NCBI RefSeq assembly: GCF_001463745.1 | Contig: NZ_BBWJ01000014.1 | Coordinates: 213,662-277,661 of the forward strand | DNA: 64,000 bases | Source: Aureimonas sp. AU22 | GTDB taxonomy: Bacteria > Pseudomonadota > Alphaproteobacteria > Rhizobiales > Rhizobiaceae | Direction of reading: 5' to 3' | Shown here: positions 17,721-25,283 of the stretch, one piece after another | Position numbering within the stretch: the stretch's first letter is position 1 | Layout of the letters: every line of letters begins with the position of its first letter | Notes under the pieces: generated by a model | Told to the model about the DNA's origin: nothing | Seen by the model: the letters and a program-made list of their open reading frames with translations, nothing else | Databases searched by the model: none | Program-made: the position numbers and the translations under genes

Positions 17721-18785
17721 ATGTCCATTTCCTCGCTCTCCTTCAACGCTGCGACGCGCGCGACCATCATGCGGGTCCAGTCCGACCTCCGGGACGCCAG
17801 CAGCGAACTGAGCTCGGGCCGACTGGTCGATGTCGGCAACACGCTCGGCCGCCTCACCGGCGAAGCGGTGCAGTACCACTCGCAGGAATCCACGATCCAG
17901 AAGATGCTGGACTCCAACAAGCTCGTCACGAGCCGCCTGGAGCTGATGGACGATACGCTGGACAGCCTGCGCACGCAGTCGGAGACCGTGTCGGGCGCGC
18001 TGACGACGCTCATGAGCGACGTGAACAACGCCGTGGCCGTCAGCGCGGTGAAGGACACGGCCAAGGCGTCGCTGGAGGCGATGATCGGATCGTTGAACGT
18101 CAACGTCACGGGACAGTACCTCTTCGCCGGCGCCCAGACCGATCAGACCCCCTTGGATGACGCCAGCGCAAAGGTCGCGGCGGACTTCAAGGACTTCTTG
18201 CTTGCGCTCGGCGCGGACAAGGGCACCACCATCACCGCCGCCAACGTATCGGCGACCGATCTGAACGGGTACTTCTCGAACGATGGCATCGACGTCGGGG
18301 GAGTCACGTACCGCTTCGACGCGGCGTTCGAGGACACGCGCTGGGACGACTGGTCCAACGCGTCCGACACGCCGGTCGTCTCGCGCATCTCCAAGAACGA
18401 GACGATCGAGTCCTCGCTCACCACCAACGAGCAAGCCTTCCGCAAGATCACGGCCGCATACTCCCTTCTGGGTTCGGTCGGAATGGAAGGCATGAACGAA
18501 GCCGCGCGCCGGGAAGTGGCGAACGCCGCCCTGACGCGGCTGAATGCCGGAAAGGACGGGCTGATCCAGCTTCAGGCGCAGGTCGGCACGCGCATCAACC
18601 GCGTGACGCTCGCCGATACCGCGCTGAACACCCAGAAGGACCTCGTGAAGGCCGCGATCGAACGTCTGGAAGGCGTCGACCCAACCGAGGCGAGCTTGCG
18701 CGTGACCACGCTCGAGACCCAGTTGCAGGCGTCCTACACCGTCACCGGCCGACTGAAGAACCTCAGCCTTCTCAACTATCTCTGA
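17721..18785 (+). CDS. flgL: Flagellar hook-associated protein 3 FlgL
   Basis: 354 residues. FlgL is the second hook-filament junction protein and is related to flagellin. The N-terminus MSISSLSFNAATRATIMRVQ leads into a helix with SSELSSGRLVDVGNTLGRLT; the C-terminus, with TTLETQLQASYTVTGRLKNL, mirrors the flagellin C-terminal helix. It lies between flgK and flaF, the rhizobial order. Confidence 0.94.
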   Translation: MSISSLSFNAATRATIMRVQSDLRDASSELSSGRLVDVGNTLGRLTGEAVQYHSQESTIQKMLDSNKLVTSRLELMDDTLDSLRTQSETVSGALTTLMSDVNNAVAVSAVKDTAKASLEAMIGSLNVNVTGQYLFAGAQTDQTPLDDASAKVAADFKDFLLALGADKGTTITAANVSATDLNGYFSNDGIDVGGVTYRFDAAFEDTRWDDWSNASDTPVVSRISKNETIESSLTTNEQAFRKITAAYSLLGSVGMEGMNEAARREVANAALTRLNAGKDGLIQLQAQVGTRINRVTLADTALNTQKDLVKAAIERLEGVDPTEASLRVTTLETQLQASYTVTGRLKNLSLLNYL

Positions 18786-18851
18786 TCCATCCCGCTGCGC
18801 CGCCGACACCACGGGCCGGCCACCGCGAACCAGCCTCACGGGACACGAAGC

Positions 18852-19202
18852 ATGTATCAGTTCTCCTATGCGGAAGTCACTTCGGAGAGTTCCGCGACGG
18901 CTCGCGACCGGGAGCGTGAGGCGCTCGACCGCACGGTGGACGCCCTCAAGCGCGCGCAGGCCTCCGGTCCGAAGTCCCGCGAGGCTGTGGAAGCCATCTA
19001 TCTCACGCGCAGCCTGTGGAGCGTGCTCGTCGAGGATCTCGCCAACCCCGAGAACGCTCTTCCCGAGGAGCTGCGCGCCGCGCTGATCTCGATCGGCCTC
19101 TGGATCATGCGCGAGGCGGAAGCCATCCGGCTCGGTCGCAGCGACGACTTCTCGGCGATGATCGAGATCACCGCCATGATCCGCGACGGACTCGGAGAAT
19201 AG
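18852..19202 (+). CDS. flaF: Flagellar biosynthesis regulator FlaF
   Basis: 116 residues. In alphaproteobacteria FlaF acts opposite FlbT and is needed for flagellin production or secretion. The sequence is helical and soluble with no signal peptide; motifs seen are ALDRTVDALKRAQ near the start and LRAALISIGLWIMREAEAI in the second half. flbT starts two bases after its stop. Assignment rests on size, motifs and the flaF-flbT-flgD order. Confidence 0.9.
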   Translation: MYQFSYAEVTSESSATARDREREALDRTVDALKRAQASGPKSREAVEAIYLTRSLWSVLVEDLANPENALPEELRAALISIGLWIMREAEAIRLGRSDDFSAMIEITAMIRDGLGE

Positions 19203-19204
19203 GC

Positions 19205-19660
19205 ATGTCCACGCTTCGGATCACGCTGCGCGCCGGCGAGCGGATCTTCGTCAACGGCGCTGTGATGCGCGTCGATCGCAAGACCCATCTCGAGTTCATG
19301 AACGACGTGACCTTTCTTCTGGAAAGCCACGTCATGCAGGCCGACGACGCGACCACGCCGCTTCGCCAGCTCTACTTCATCATCCAGCTGATGCTGATCG
19401 ATCCCGCGGGTGCCGCCGAGGCTCGCGCGCTGTTCGACCGGACCTATCCGTCGCTTCTGGCGGCCTTCTCGTCGGCCGATATCCGCTCGGGCATCCAGGA
19501 TGTCGTGGACCTCGTCCACCGCGATCGCAACTTCGAGGGGTTGAAGCGGCTGCGCTCGCTGCTCCCGCTCGAGGAACTGGTGATGAAGGGGGAGGGATTG
19601 CACCTGCCCGACTTCAAGTCGATCGTTCGCCCCGCGGCGGTCGCAGTGGGAGCACGCTGA
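19205..19660 (+). CDS. flbT: Flagellin mRNA regulator FlbT
   Basis: 151 residues. FlbT represses flagellin translation by acting on the flagellin mRNA leader in Caulobacter and relatives. The protein begins with the family pattern LRITLRAGERIFVNGAVMRV and contains QLYFIIQLMLIDP. The ATG at 19205 follows the flaF stop directly. The flagellin leader at 5670-5811 is a possible target, although none has been shown here. Confidence 0.92.
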   Translation: MSTLRITLRAGERIFVNGAVMRVDRKTHLEFMNDVTFLLESHVMQADDATTPLRQLYFIIQLMLIDPAGAAEARALFDRTYPSLLAAFSSADIRSGIQDVVDLVHRDRNFEGLKRLRSLLPLEELVMKGEGLHLPDFKSIVRPAAVAVGAR

Positions 19661-19663
19661 ACC

Positions 19664-20080
19664 ATGACCACCGTATCGAACGTGACGGGTTCCGCCGCAG
19701 CCGCGACCACGGCCGCCGCCACCGGCAACAAGACCAGCGAGATGAAGACCGGCCTCGACTACGATGCCTTTCTGAAGCTGCTCGTGGCCCAGATGAAGAA
19801 CCAGGATCCGCTCAACCCGACGGATCCGACGGCGCAGATGAGCCAGCTCGCGTCCTTCTCGAACGTCGAGCAGTCGATCAAGCTGAACCAGAAGCTCGAG
19901 GCGATGACGACGCTCTCGACGCTCACCCAGGCGAACAACCTGATCGGGCGGACCGTGACGACCGGCGACGGAAGCGTGACCGGTGTCGTGAAGTCCATCC
20001 AGGTCGCCTCAGACGGTGCGATCGCGACGCTTGCGGACGGCAAGCTCGTGCTTCTCGAAGCCGGCATCAAGGTCGAGTAG
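19664..20080 (+). CDS. flgD: Flagellar hook capping protein FlgD
   Basis: 138 residues, shorter than enteric FlgD (about 230) but normal for rhizobia. FlgD is the scaffold that caps the growing hook and then leaves. The conserved block DYDAFLKLLVAQMKNQDPLN followed by PTDPTAQMSQLASFSNVEQ lies near residues 30-68. The C-terminal part is reduced to a small beta domain, consistent with the short form. Confidence 0.93.
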   Translation: MTTVSNVTGSAAAATTAAATGNKTSEMKTGLDYDAFLKLLVAQMKNQDPLNPTDPTAQMSQLASFSNVEQSIKLNQKLEAMTTLSTLTQANNLIGRTVTTGDGSVTGVVKSIQVASDGAIATLADGKLVLLEAGIKVE

Positions 20081-20081
20081 C

Positions 20082-20348
20082 ATGAACGAGGCGGACGCCA
20101 TCGACATCGTCCAGTCCGCGATCTGGACCGTGGTCGCCGCATGCGGTCCCGCCGTCGGCGGCGCCATGCTGGTCGGCATCGTGATCGCCCTGTTCCAGGC
20201 GCTGACGCAGATTCAGGAAGTGACGCTGACCTTCGTGCCGAAGATCCTGGCGATCTTCGTCATCATCGCCTTCACCGCGTCCTTCACCGGCGCGCAGGTC
20301 TATGCGTTCACGCAGGAAGCCTTCTCGCGGATCGAGCACGGCTTCTGA
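20082..20348 (+). CDS. fliQ: Flagellar export apparatus protein FliQ
   Basis: 88 residues with two membrane helices. FliQ is part of the FliPQR export gate. The pattern GGAMLVGIVIALFQALTQIQ then EVTLTFVPKILAIF is diagnostic. The ATG at 20082 starts one base after the flgD stop. A strong terminator follows at 20385, so fliQ ends the flaF-flbT-flgD-fliQ unit. Confidence 0.95.
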   Translation: MNEADAIDIVQSAIWTVVAACGPAVGGAMLVGIVIALFQALTQIQEVTLTFVPKILAIFVIIAFTASFTGAQVYAFTQEAFSRIEHGF

Positions 20349-20384
20349 ACGGCCGCGGCACCAGCCGCGTCGTCTGCATCCACG

Positions 20385-20414
20385 AGGCTCGAGCCGACCG
20401 GCTCGGGCCTTTTT
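20385..20414 (+). terminator. Rho-independent terminator after fliQ
   Basis: An 11-bp stem with one G-T pair (20385-20395 with 20400-20410, loop GACC) is followed by TTTTT. It is one of the strongest terminators in the flagellar block, so flhA needs its own promoter within 20415-20519. Confidence 0.88.
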
Positions 20415-20519
20415 CGTTTCGGGCGTCCGCCAGCCCGGCACCAGTCCGGACTGGCAATAAAGCGTTAACGATCCCGCCTTCCGCGCACTGGCGCCGAAGG
20501 CCGTCCAGGACCGATGCGC

Positions 20520-22616
20520 ATGGCCGTCGATACGCTGAAAATCTCCTCATCGTCCTTGCCCCCACGGGCCAGCATGCGCGACATCGGCTTTGCGCTCGGC
20601 ATCGTCGCGGTGCTTGCGGTGCTCTTCGTTCCCATACCGGCCTTCCTGATCGACATGGGCCTCGTAATTTCGATCGCCCTGTCGATCCTGATCCTGATGG
20701 TGGCGCTGTGGATCGAAAAGCCGCTGGACTTCTCCGCCTTTCCAACCGTGCTGCTGCTGGCAACGATGCTGCGTCTGTCGCTGAACATCGCGACGACGCG
20801 CGTCATCCTCAGCCAAGGCGATCAGGGCCACAACGCGGCCGGCTACGTGATCGGCGGCTTCTCGCAGTTCGTGATGGGCGGCGACTTCGTCATCGGCATC
20901 GTCGTCTTCATCATCCTGATCACCGTCAACTTCCTCGTCATCACAAAGGGCGCGACGCGTATCGCAGAAGTCGGCGCCCGCTTCACCCTCGACGCCATCC
21001 CCGGCAAGCAGATGGCGATCGACGCGGATCTGTCCGCCGGCCTCATCGACGAGAAGCAGGCGCAGACCCGCCGCCGCGAACTCGAAGAGGAAAGCTCCTT
21101 CTTCGGTTCGATGGACGGTGCCTCGAAGTTCGTGCGCGGCGATGCGATCGCCGGCCTGATCATCACCGCCGTCAACATTTTCGGCGGCATCATCATCGGC
21201 GTCACGCGCCACGGCATGGACGCCGGGCATGCGGCCGACGTCTTCGTCAAGCTGTCGGTCGGCGACGGTCTCGTGACGCAGATCCCGGCGCTCGTTGTCT
21301 CGCTCGCCGCCGGCCTCCTCGTGTCCAAGGGCGGCACGCGCGGCGCGGCGGAAAGCGCGATCATGACGCAGCTCGGGCACTACCCCCGCGCGCTGATGGT
21401 TGCCGCCTCGCTGCTCTTCGTCCTGTCGCTGCTGCCGGGCCTGCCGTTCCTGCCGTTCGCGATCGTCGCGGTGCTTCTCGGCACGATCGCCTATGTGATC
21501 CCGCGCCGCCGCGCGACGGAAGCGGAGAAGGTGCAGGTCGCCCAGCGCGAGCGCGAGGCGCAGGCCGTCGAAGCCGAACGTCAGTCGGTCAAGGAATCGC
21601 TGCGCATCATCGAGGTCGAGCTCGTGCTCGGCAAGCAGGTCTCGGCGCACCTGTCCTTCTCGCGCGACGAGCTGGCAAGCCGCGTCGGCAAGATGCGCCG
21701 TCGCTTCGCCTCGCGCTACGGCTTCGTGATCCCCGAGATCAAGCTGTCGGACGACCTGTCCATCGCCGGCAAGGCCTATGCGATCAAGGTGCACGGCACC
21801 ACGGTCGCCACGCAGGACGTGCGCCTCGGCGACCTTCTCATCGTGCTCGGCGATGCCCCGGCGCCCGACATGCCGCACGATCTCACCAAGGAGCCGGCCT
21901 TCGGCCTGCGTGCCGCCTGGATCTCGGAGACCTTCGCCTCGTCCGCGCGCCGCGCCGGTTTCGAGCCGGTGGACACGCTCTCCATCATCCTGACGCACCT
22001 GTCGGAGGTGATGCGCAACAACCTCGCCCATCTCCTGTCCTACAAGGACATGCGCTCGTTGCTCGAGCGACTGGAGCCCGAGTACAAGCGTCTGATCGAA
22101 GAGATCGTGCCGACGCACATGAGCTATTCCGGTCTTCAGGCGGTGCTCAAGCTGCTTCTCGCCGAGCGCGTCTCGATCCGGAACCTGACGCTCATCCTCG
22201 AGGCCATCGCCGAGATCGCGCCGCACGTGCGCCGGTCGGAGAAGATCGTCGAGCATGTCCGCACCCGCATGGCGCAACAGATCTGCGGCGATCTCCTCCA
22301 CAACGGCCAGCTTGGCGTGCTGCGTCTCGGCAACCGCTGGGACCTCGCATTCCACCAGGCACTGAAGCGCGATTCCAAGGGCGACGTCATCGAGTTCGAT
22401 ATCGATCCGCGCCTTGTCGAACAGTTCGCGACCGAAGCGTCCAAGGTCATCCGCGAGAAGACGGACCAGGGCGAGAACTTCGTCCTCGTCGCCTCGCCGG
22501 ACGCGCGCCCCTACGTGCGCATGATGATCGAGCGCATCTTCGTGAACCTGCCGGTGCTCTCGCACCTGGAAATCGCGCGCGGCGTCGACATCAAGGCGCT
22601 CGGTTCGATCTCGTGA
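20520..22616 (+). CDS. flhA: Flagellar export apparatus protein FlhA
   Basis: 698 residues. FlhA is the largest export-gate component and docks substrate-chaperone complexes. The N-terminal half has about eight membrane helices; the FHIPEP signature region is present ([20 protein letters not shown], then [16 protein letters not shown]). The soluble C-terminal domain contains [20 protein letters not shown]. An ATG at 20514 is also in frame; the one at 20520 lies 9 bases from AGGA and is preferred. The stop overlaps the fliR GTG. Confidence 0.97.
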   Translation: MAVDTLKISSSSLPPRASMRDIGFALGIVAVLAVLFVPIPAFLIDMGLVISIALSILILMVALWIEKPLDFSAFPTVLLLATMLRLSLNIATTRVILSQGDQGHNAAGYVIGGFSQFVMGGDFVIGIVVFIILITVNFLVITKGATRIAEVGARFTLDAIPGKQMAIDADLSAGLIDEKQAQTRRRELEEESSFFGSMDGASKFVRGDAIAGLIITAVNIFGGIIIGVTRHGMDAGHAADVFVKLSVGDGLVTQIPALVVSLAAGLLVSKGGTRGAAESAIMTQLGHYPRALMVAASLLFVLSLLPGLPFLPFAIVAVLLGTIAYVIPRRRATEAEKVQVAQREREAQAVEAERQSVKESLRIIEVELVLGKQVSAHLSFSRDELASRVGKMRRRFASRYGFVIPEIKLSDDLSIAGKAYAIKVHGTTVATQDVRLGDLLIVLGDAPAPDMPHDLTKEPAFGLRAAWISETFASSARRAGFEPVDTLSIILTHLSEVMRNNLAHLLSYKDMRSLLERLEPEYKRLIEEIVPTHMSYSGLQAVLKLLLAERVSIRNLTLILEAIAEIAPHVRRSEKIVEHVRTRMAQQICGDLLHNGQLGVLRLGNRWDLAFHQALKRDSKGDVIEFDIDPRLVEQFATEASKVIREKTDQGENFVLVASPDARPYVRMMIERIFVNLPVLSHLEIARGVDIKALGSIS

Positions 22617-23368
22617 CGCCCGAGGCGCAAGTCCTGATCCTGTCGGCCTTTCTGGTCTTCTGCCGGATCGGCGCCTGCCTGATGGTGCTGCCGGGCTTCT
22701 CGTCCCTGCGCATCCCGGCCCACATCCGCCTGTTCGTGGCGATCGCGATCGCCTTCGCCGTGTCGCCCCGGCTCCTGCCGGACATCATGCCGCTGGTTCG
22801 CGGCGCCTCCGACGACCTGCGCATCGCGATGATGTTCGGTGAACTCCTGAACGGGCTCCTGATCGGCCTTCTGGGGCGCGTCTTCATGATCGCGCTGCAG
22901 TTCTCCGGCGCGGTGATCGCCAACGCGATCGGCATGGGCCAGGCGCTCGGTGTGCCGATCGAGGGGCACGAGGCCGACCCCGCCCTCGTGTCGCTGATCA
23001 CGCTTACCGCGACGGTCCTGATCTTCGCGCTCAACCTGCATGCCGAGATCGTGCATGCGCTCCTGGCGTCCTATCGGGCGATGCCGGTGGAACTCGGCTT
23101 TTCCATTCGGACGGGCCTCACTTCGCTCGTCGACAATCTCGACGAGACGTTCCACCTCTGCCTGCGCATCGCCAGTCCGTTCGTCGTCTATGCCGTGATC
23201 GTCAATTTCGCGGTCGGCCTCGCCAACAAGATGACCCCGCAGATCCCGATCTACTTCATCTCGCTTCCCTTCGTTCTCGCGGGCGGCCTCGTCCTTCTCG
23301 GCTTCTCGATCGGCGACTACCTGACGCTGTTCATCGAAGGCTTCCGCACCTGGGTGATCAACGGATGA
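22613..23368 (+). CDS. fliR: Flagellar export apparatus protein FliR
   Basis: 251 residues, about six membrane segments. FliR completes the FliPQR gate. Motifs include [20 protein letters not shown] near the start and the FALNLH..H region with [13 protein letters not shown]. The GTG start overlaps the flhA stop and the TGA stop overlaps the next ATG, so flhA-fliR and the coiled-coil gene are coupled. Confidence 0.94.
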   Translation: MTPEAQVLILSAFLVFCRIGACLMVLPGFSSLRIPAHIRLFVAIAIAFAVSPRLLPDIMPLVRGASDDLRIAMMFGELLNGLLIGLLGRVFMIALQFSGAVIANAIGMGQALGVPIEGHEADPALVSLITLTATVLIFALNLHAEIVHALLASYRAMPVELGFSIRTGLTSLVDNLDETFHLCLRIASPFVVYAVIVNFAVGLANKMTPQIPIYFISLPFVLAGGLVLLGFSIGDYLTLFIEGFRTWVING

Positions 23369-23769
23369 GCGGCAAGAGCCGAGCCGAACGTCTCGCGCGC
23401 GTGCGCGACGTCCAGGAGAAGATGCGCCAGCTGGAAGAGTGGCGCCTCGGCGAACTCGTTCGCGAGGAGACCCGGCTTCTGGAGAACGAGCGCGAACTTC
23501 TCGAGACGCTCGGATCCCAGTCCCTGATGCACGGGCTGTTCCTGGAGGGAAAGGCGGCGGCGCTTCGGCGCAACGACCTGGCCCTGCGCGAGACGCGCGA
23601 GCGCGAAGCCGTGGCGCGCGAAAAGGTGCAGAAGGCGCAGGCGACGGAGAAGCGGATCGAGCGTGCCGCCGACAAGGCGGGCGCCTCGGAGCGTGCCGAG
23701 GCGGAGCGCGCCGATTTGCTTCTGGCGCTCGAGGATCATCTCGCCGCACGCGCCGCAAGCTTCGAATAA
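23365..23769 (+). CDS. FliJ-like coiled-coil protein (tentative)
   Basis: 134 residues, nearly all charged helix (ERLARVRDVQEKMRQLEEWR; later REREAVAREKVQKAQATEKR). No signal peptide, no membrane segment. Size and coiled-coil layout fit FliJ, the export-ATPase stalk protein, but sequence motifs are too weak to be sure. It is coupled to fliR by ATGA. It could equally be a clade-specific flagellar coiled-coil protein. Confidence 0.45.
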   Translation: MSGKSRAERLARVRDVQEKMRQLEEWRLGELVREETRLLENERELLETLGSQSLMHGLFLEGKAAALRRNDLALRETREREAVAREKVQKAQATEKRIERAADKAGASERAEAERADLLLALEDHLAARAASFE

Positions 23770-23853
23770 GTGGGCTGGCTTACAAGTTTCGTCAGCAAGT
23801 CGCGGAGCCGGAATCGGTCCCCGCGCTGTGATCCAACTCCGGGACTGGCATCC

Positions 23854-24297
23854 ATGACCGTTTCTCCCCTCGCGGCTCCGTTCGCTTCCGAGCGCACGGA
23901 ACGGGCGGCCTCTGCGAGTGCTTCCCGCTCGATCGACGGCGCGGCGCAGGCGGAGGCGTTCGAGAAGGCGATGCCGTCGGGGCCGGCCGCTTCGCCCTCG
24001 CTCGGTGGCGGGCTCGACGACGTCGGCTTCCGCCACCAGACCTCGCGCAGTGCGGAACTGCGCCCCCTGCAGAAGTTCGAGGGCTTCGTACTCAGAAGCT
24101 TCATCGAAAGCATGCTGCCGAGCCAAAACACGTCGTTCTTCGGCACCGGTACGGCCGGCAATATCTGGCGCTCCATGCTGGCCGAACGGATCGGCGACGA
24201 GATGGCGAAGGCCGGCGGGGTCGGAATTGCCGAGATGCTGGAGAAGGAAGGACGAGGCGTGCCCTCGGCTCCGGCGACCACGCGGAAGACGACCTGA
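23854..24297 (+). CDS. flgJ: FlgJ-type rod-binding protein
   Basis: 147 residues. It keeps only the rod-capping domain of FlgJ and lacks the muramidase domain, as usual in alphaproteobacteria. After a Ser/Ala-rich N-terminus, residues about 78-128 carry the rod-binding pattern FEGFVLRSFIESMLP ... WRSMLAERIGDEMAKAGGVG. A longer ORF starting at GTG 23770 would add an Arg/Ser-rich extension; the ATG at 23854 is preferred because GGGAC precedes it. Confidence 0.8.
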   Translation: MTVSPLAAPFASERTERAASASASRSIDGAAQAEAFEKAMPSGPAASPSLGGGLDDVGFRHQTSRSAELRPLQKFEGFVLRSFIESMLPSQNTSFFGTGTAGNIWRSMLAERIGDEMAKAGGVGIAEMLEKEGRGVPSAPATTRKTT

Positions 24298-24300
24298 CGA

Positions 24301-24320
24301 ACGGGGGCGAGATCCCCCGT
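24301..24320 (+). terminator. Short GC hairpin after flgJ
   Basis: A perfect 7-bp stem, ACGGGGG/CCCCCGT, with a six-base loop lies 3 bases after the flgJ-type gene. No T tract, so it is a partial terminator at best. Confidence 0.4.
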
Positions 24321-24365
24321 CAACGATGAAAAGCGGTTCGTCCGCATGGTAAAAGGGTAGAGGCA

Positions 24366-24719
24366 TTGGAAGCGGTTCTTACGCAGGCCATCAACAGGCT
24401 CGAAGCCGTCATCGCCGGGGAGATGATGGCGCTGAACGCCCGAGACCATTCGGGCTTGGGCGACATCAGTCATCGCAAGAACCAGAGCCTCCTGGAGCTC
24501 ACCCGCATCAATCGTGGCATCGACGCCGCCACGGTGAGCGGCGACCTGCGGGACCGCCTTACCACCCTGCGCGAGCGTCTCGACGACAACAGCCGCCTTC
24601 TCGAACTGCACATGGAAGCCACGGCCGAGGTCGCGGGCCTGATCACGCGGGCGATCGCAGAAGCCGAGTCCGACGGCACCTATGGCGCCCCGCAGAACGG
24701 GACGAAGCGGATCGGATGA
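24366..24719 (+). CDS. flgN: FlgN family flagellar chaperone
   Basis: 117 residues from a TTG start preceded by AGAGG. FlgN is the cytosolic export chaperone for FlgK and FlgL. The protein is all helical with the FlgN-like pattern LEAVIAGEMMALNARDHSGL near the start and LDDNSRLLELHMEATAEVAG towards the end. Its TGA overlaps the next gene's ATG. Recognition rests on pattern and context and is fairly good. Confidence 0.75.
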   Translation: MEAVLTQAINRLEAVIAGEMMALNARDHSGLGDISHRKNQSLLELTRINRGIDAATVSGDLRDRLTTLRERLDDNSRLLELHMEATAEVAGLITRAIAEAESDGTYGAPQNGTKRIG

Positions 24720-25189
24720 TCAAGATCCTCGGTATCGGCATCTGGGTCTGCATCGTGACGCTGGGTACCGGGTACGCGGTCGCCAACATGGCGGCCGAAG
24801 CGCCGCCAGGGGCGCCGCCCGCGCCCACCTATTTCGAAGGTCTCGACTACAAGAAGACCGACACGATCGCAGTCCCCATCATCGCGGAGAACGCGATCCA
24901 GGGCTATGTCCTGGCTCGCTTCGTCTACACGATCGACGGCAAGACGGCCGCGACCCTCGCCGTGCCGCCCGATCCGATCATCCTCGATCAGGCGTTCAAG
25001 TCGGTCTATTCGGTCTCGAACTTCGACTTCAAGCATCCCGCGCGCTACGACCTCCCGGCCCTGTTGGCCGAGCTCAAGGGCAACGTCAACGCGCGGTACG
25101 GCAAGCCGGTCGTCGAGGATATGATGGTCGACCAGTTCGACTTCCTGCCGAAGAACCAGCTGGGCGGCGAGATCCTGAAGACCCAGTAA
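24716..25189 (+). CDS. Membrane-anchored protein with FliL-like layout, function unknown
   Basis: 157 residues. One N-terminal membrane anchor (IWVCIVTLGTGYAVANMA), a Pro/Ala-rich linker and a periplasmic alpha/beta domain. The domain runs YVLARFVYTIDGK, then PPDPIILDQAF, then a helix with LLAELKGNVNARYGKPVVED and an end strand MMVDQFDFL. This order resembles the FliL periplasmic domain, although true fliL is at 4185. ATGA coupling to flgN places it in the flagellar regulon. A second, divergent FliL-like stator-associated protein is my inference. Confidence 0.5.
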   Translation: MIKILGIGIWVCIVTLGTGYAVANMAAEAPPGAPPAPTYFEGLDYKKTDTIAVPIIAENAIQGYVLARFVYTIDGKTAATLAVPPDPIILDQAFKSVYSVSNFDFKHPARYDLPALLAELKGNVNARYGKPVVEDMMVDQFDFLPKNQLGGEILKTQ

Positions 25190-25283
25190 GGCGCCAGCTC
25201 ATTCACCGTCGATTAATCATGCCACGCGACAATCGCGCGACTGTCCCGCGCCGGGAACGGTGCGCTCGACAAAGGTTGGTGCC

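Noticed and set aside
15747..18839. A 1030-residue open frame on the - strand opposite flgK and flgL
   Set aside because: It mirrors the codon bias of two well-identified + strand genes; its translation is Arg/Gly/Ala/Asp-rich with no domain.
20141..23368. A 1075-residue + frame spanning flhA and fliR
   Set aside because: Its 3' part is real fliR from GTG 22613; the rest is an Arg/Ala-rich shadow of flhA in another frame, not a fusion or frameshift.
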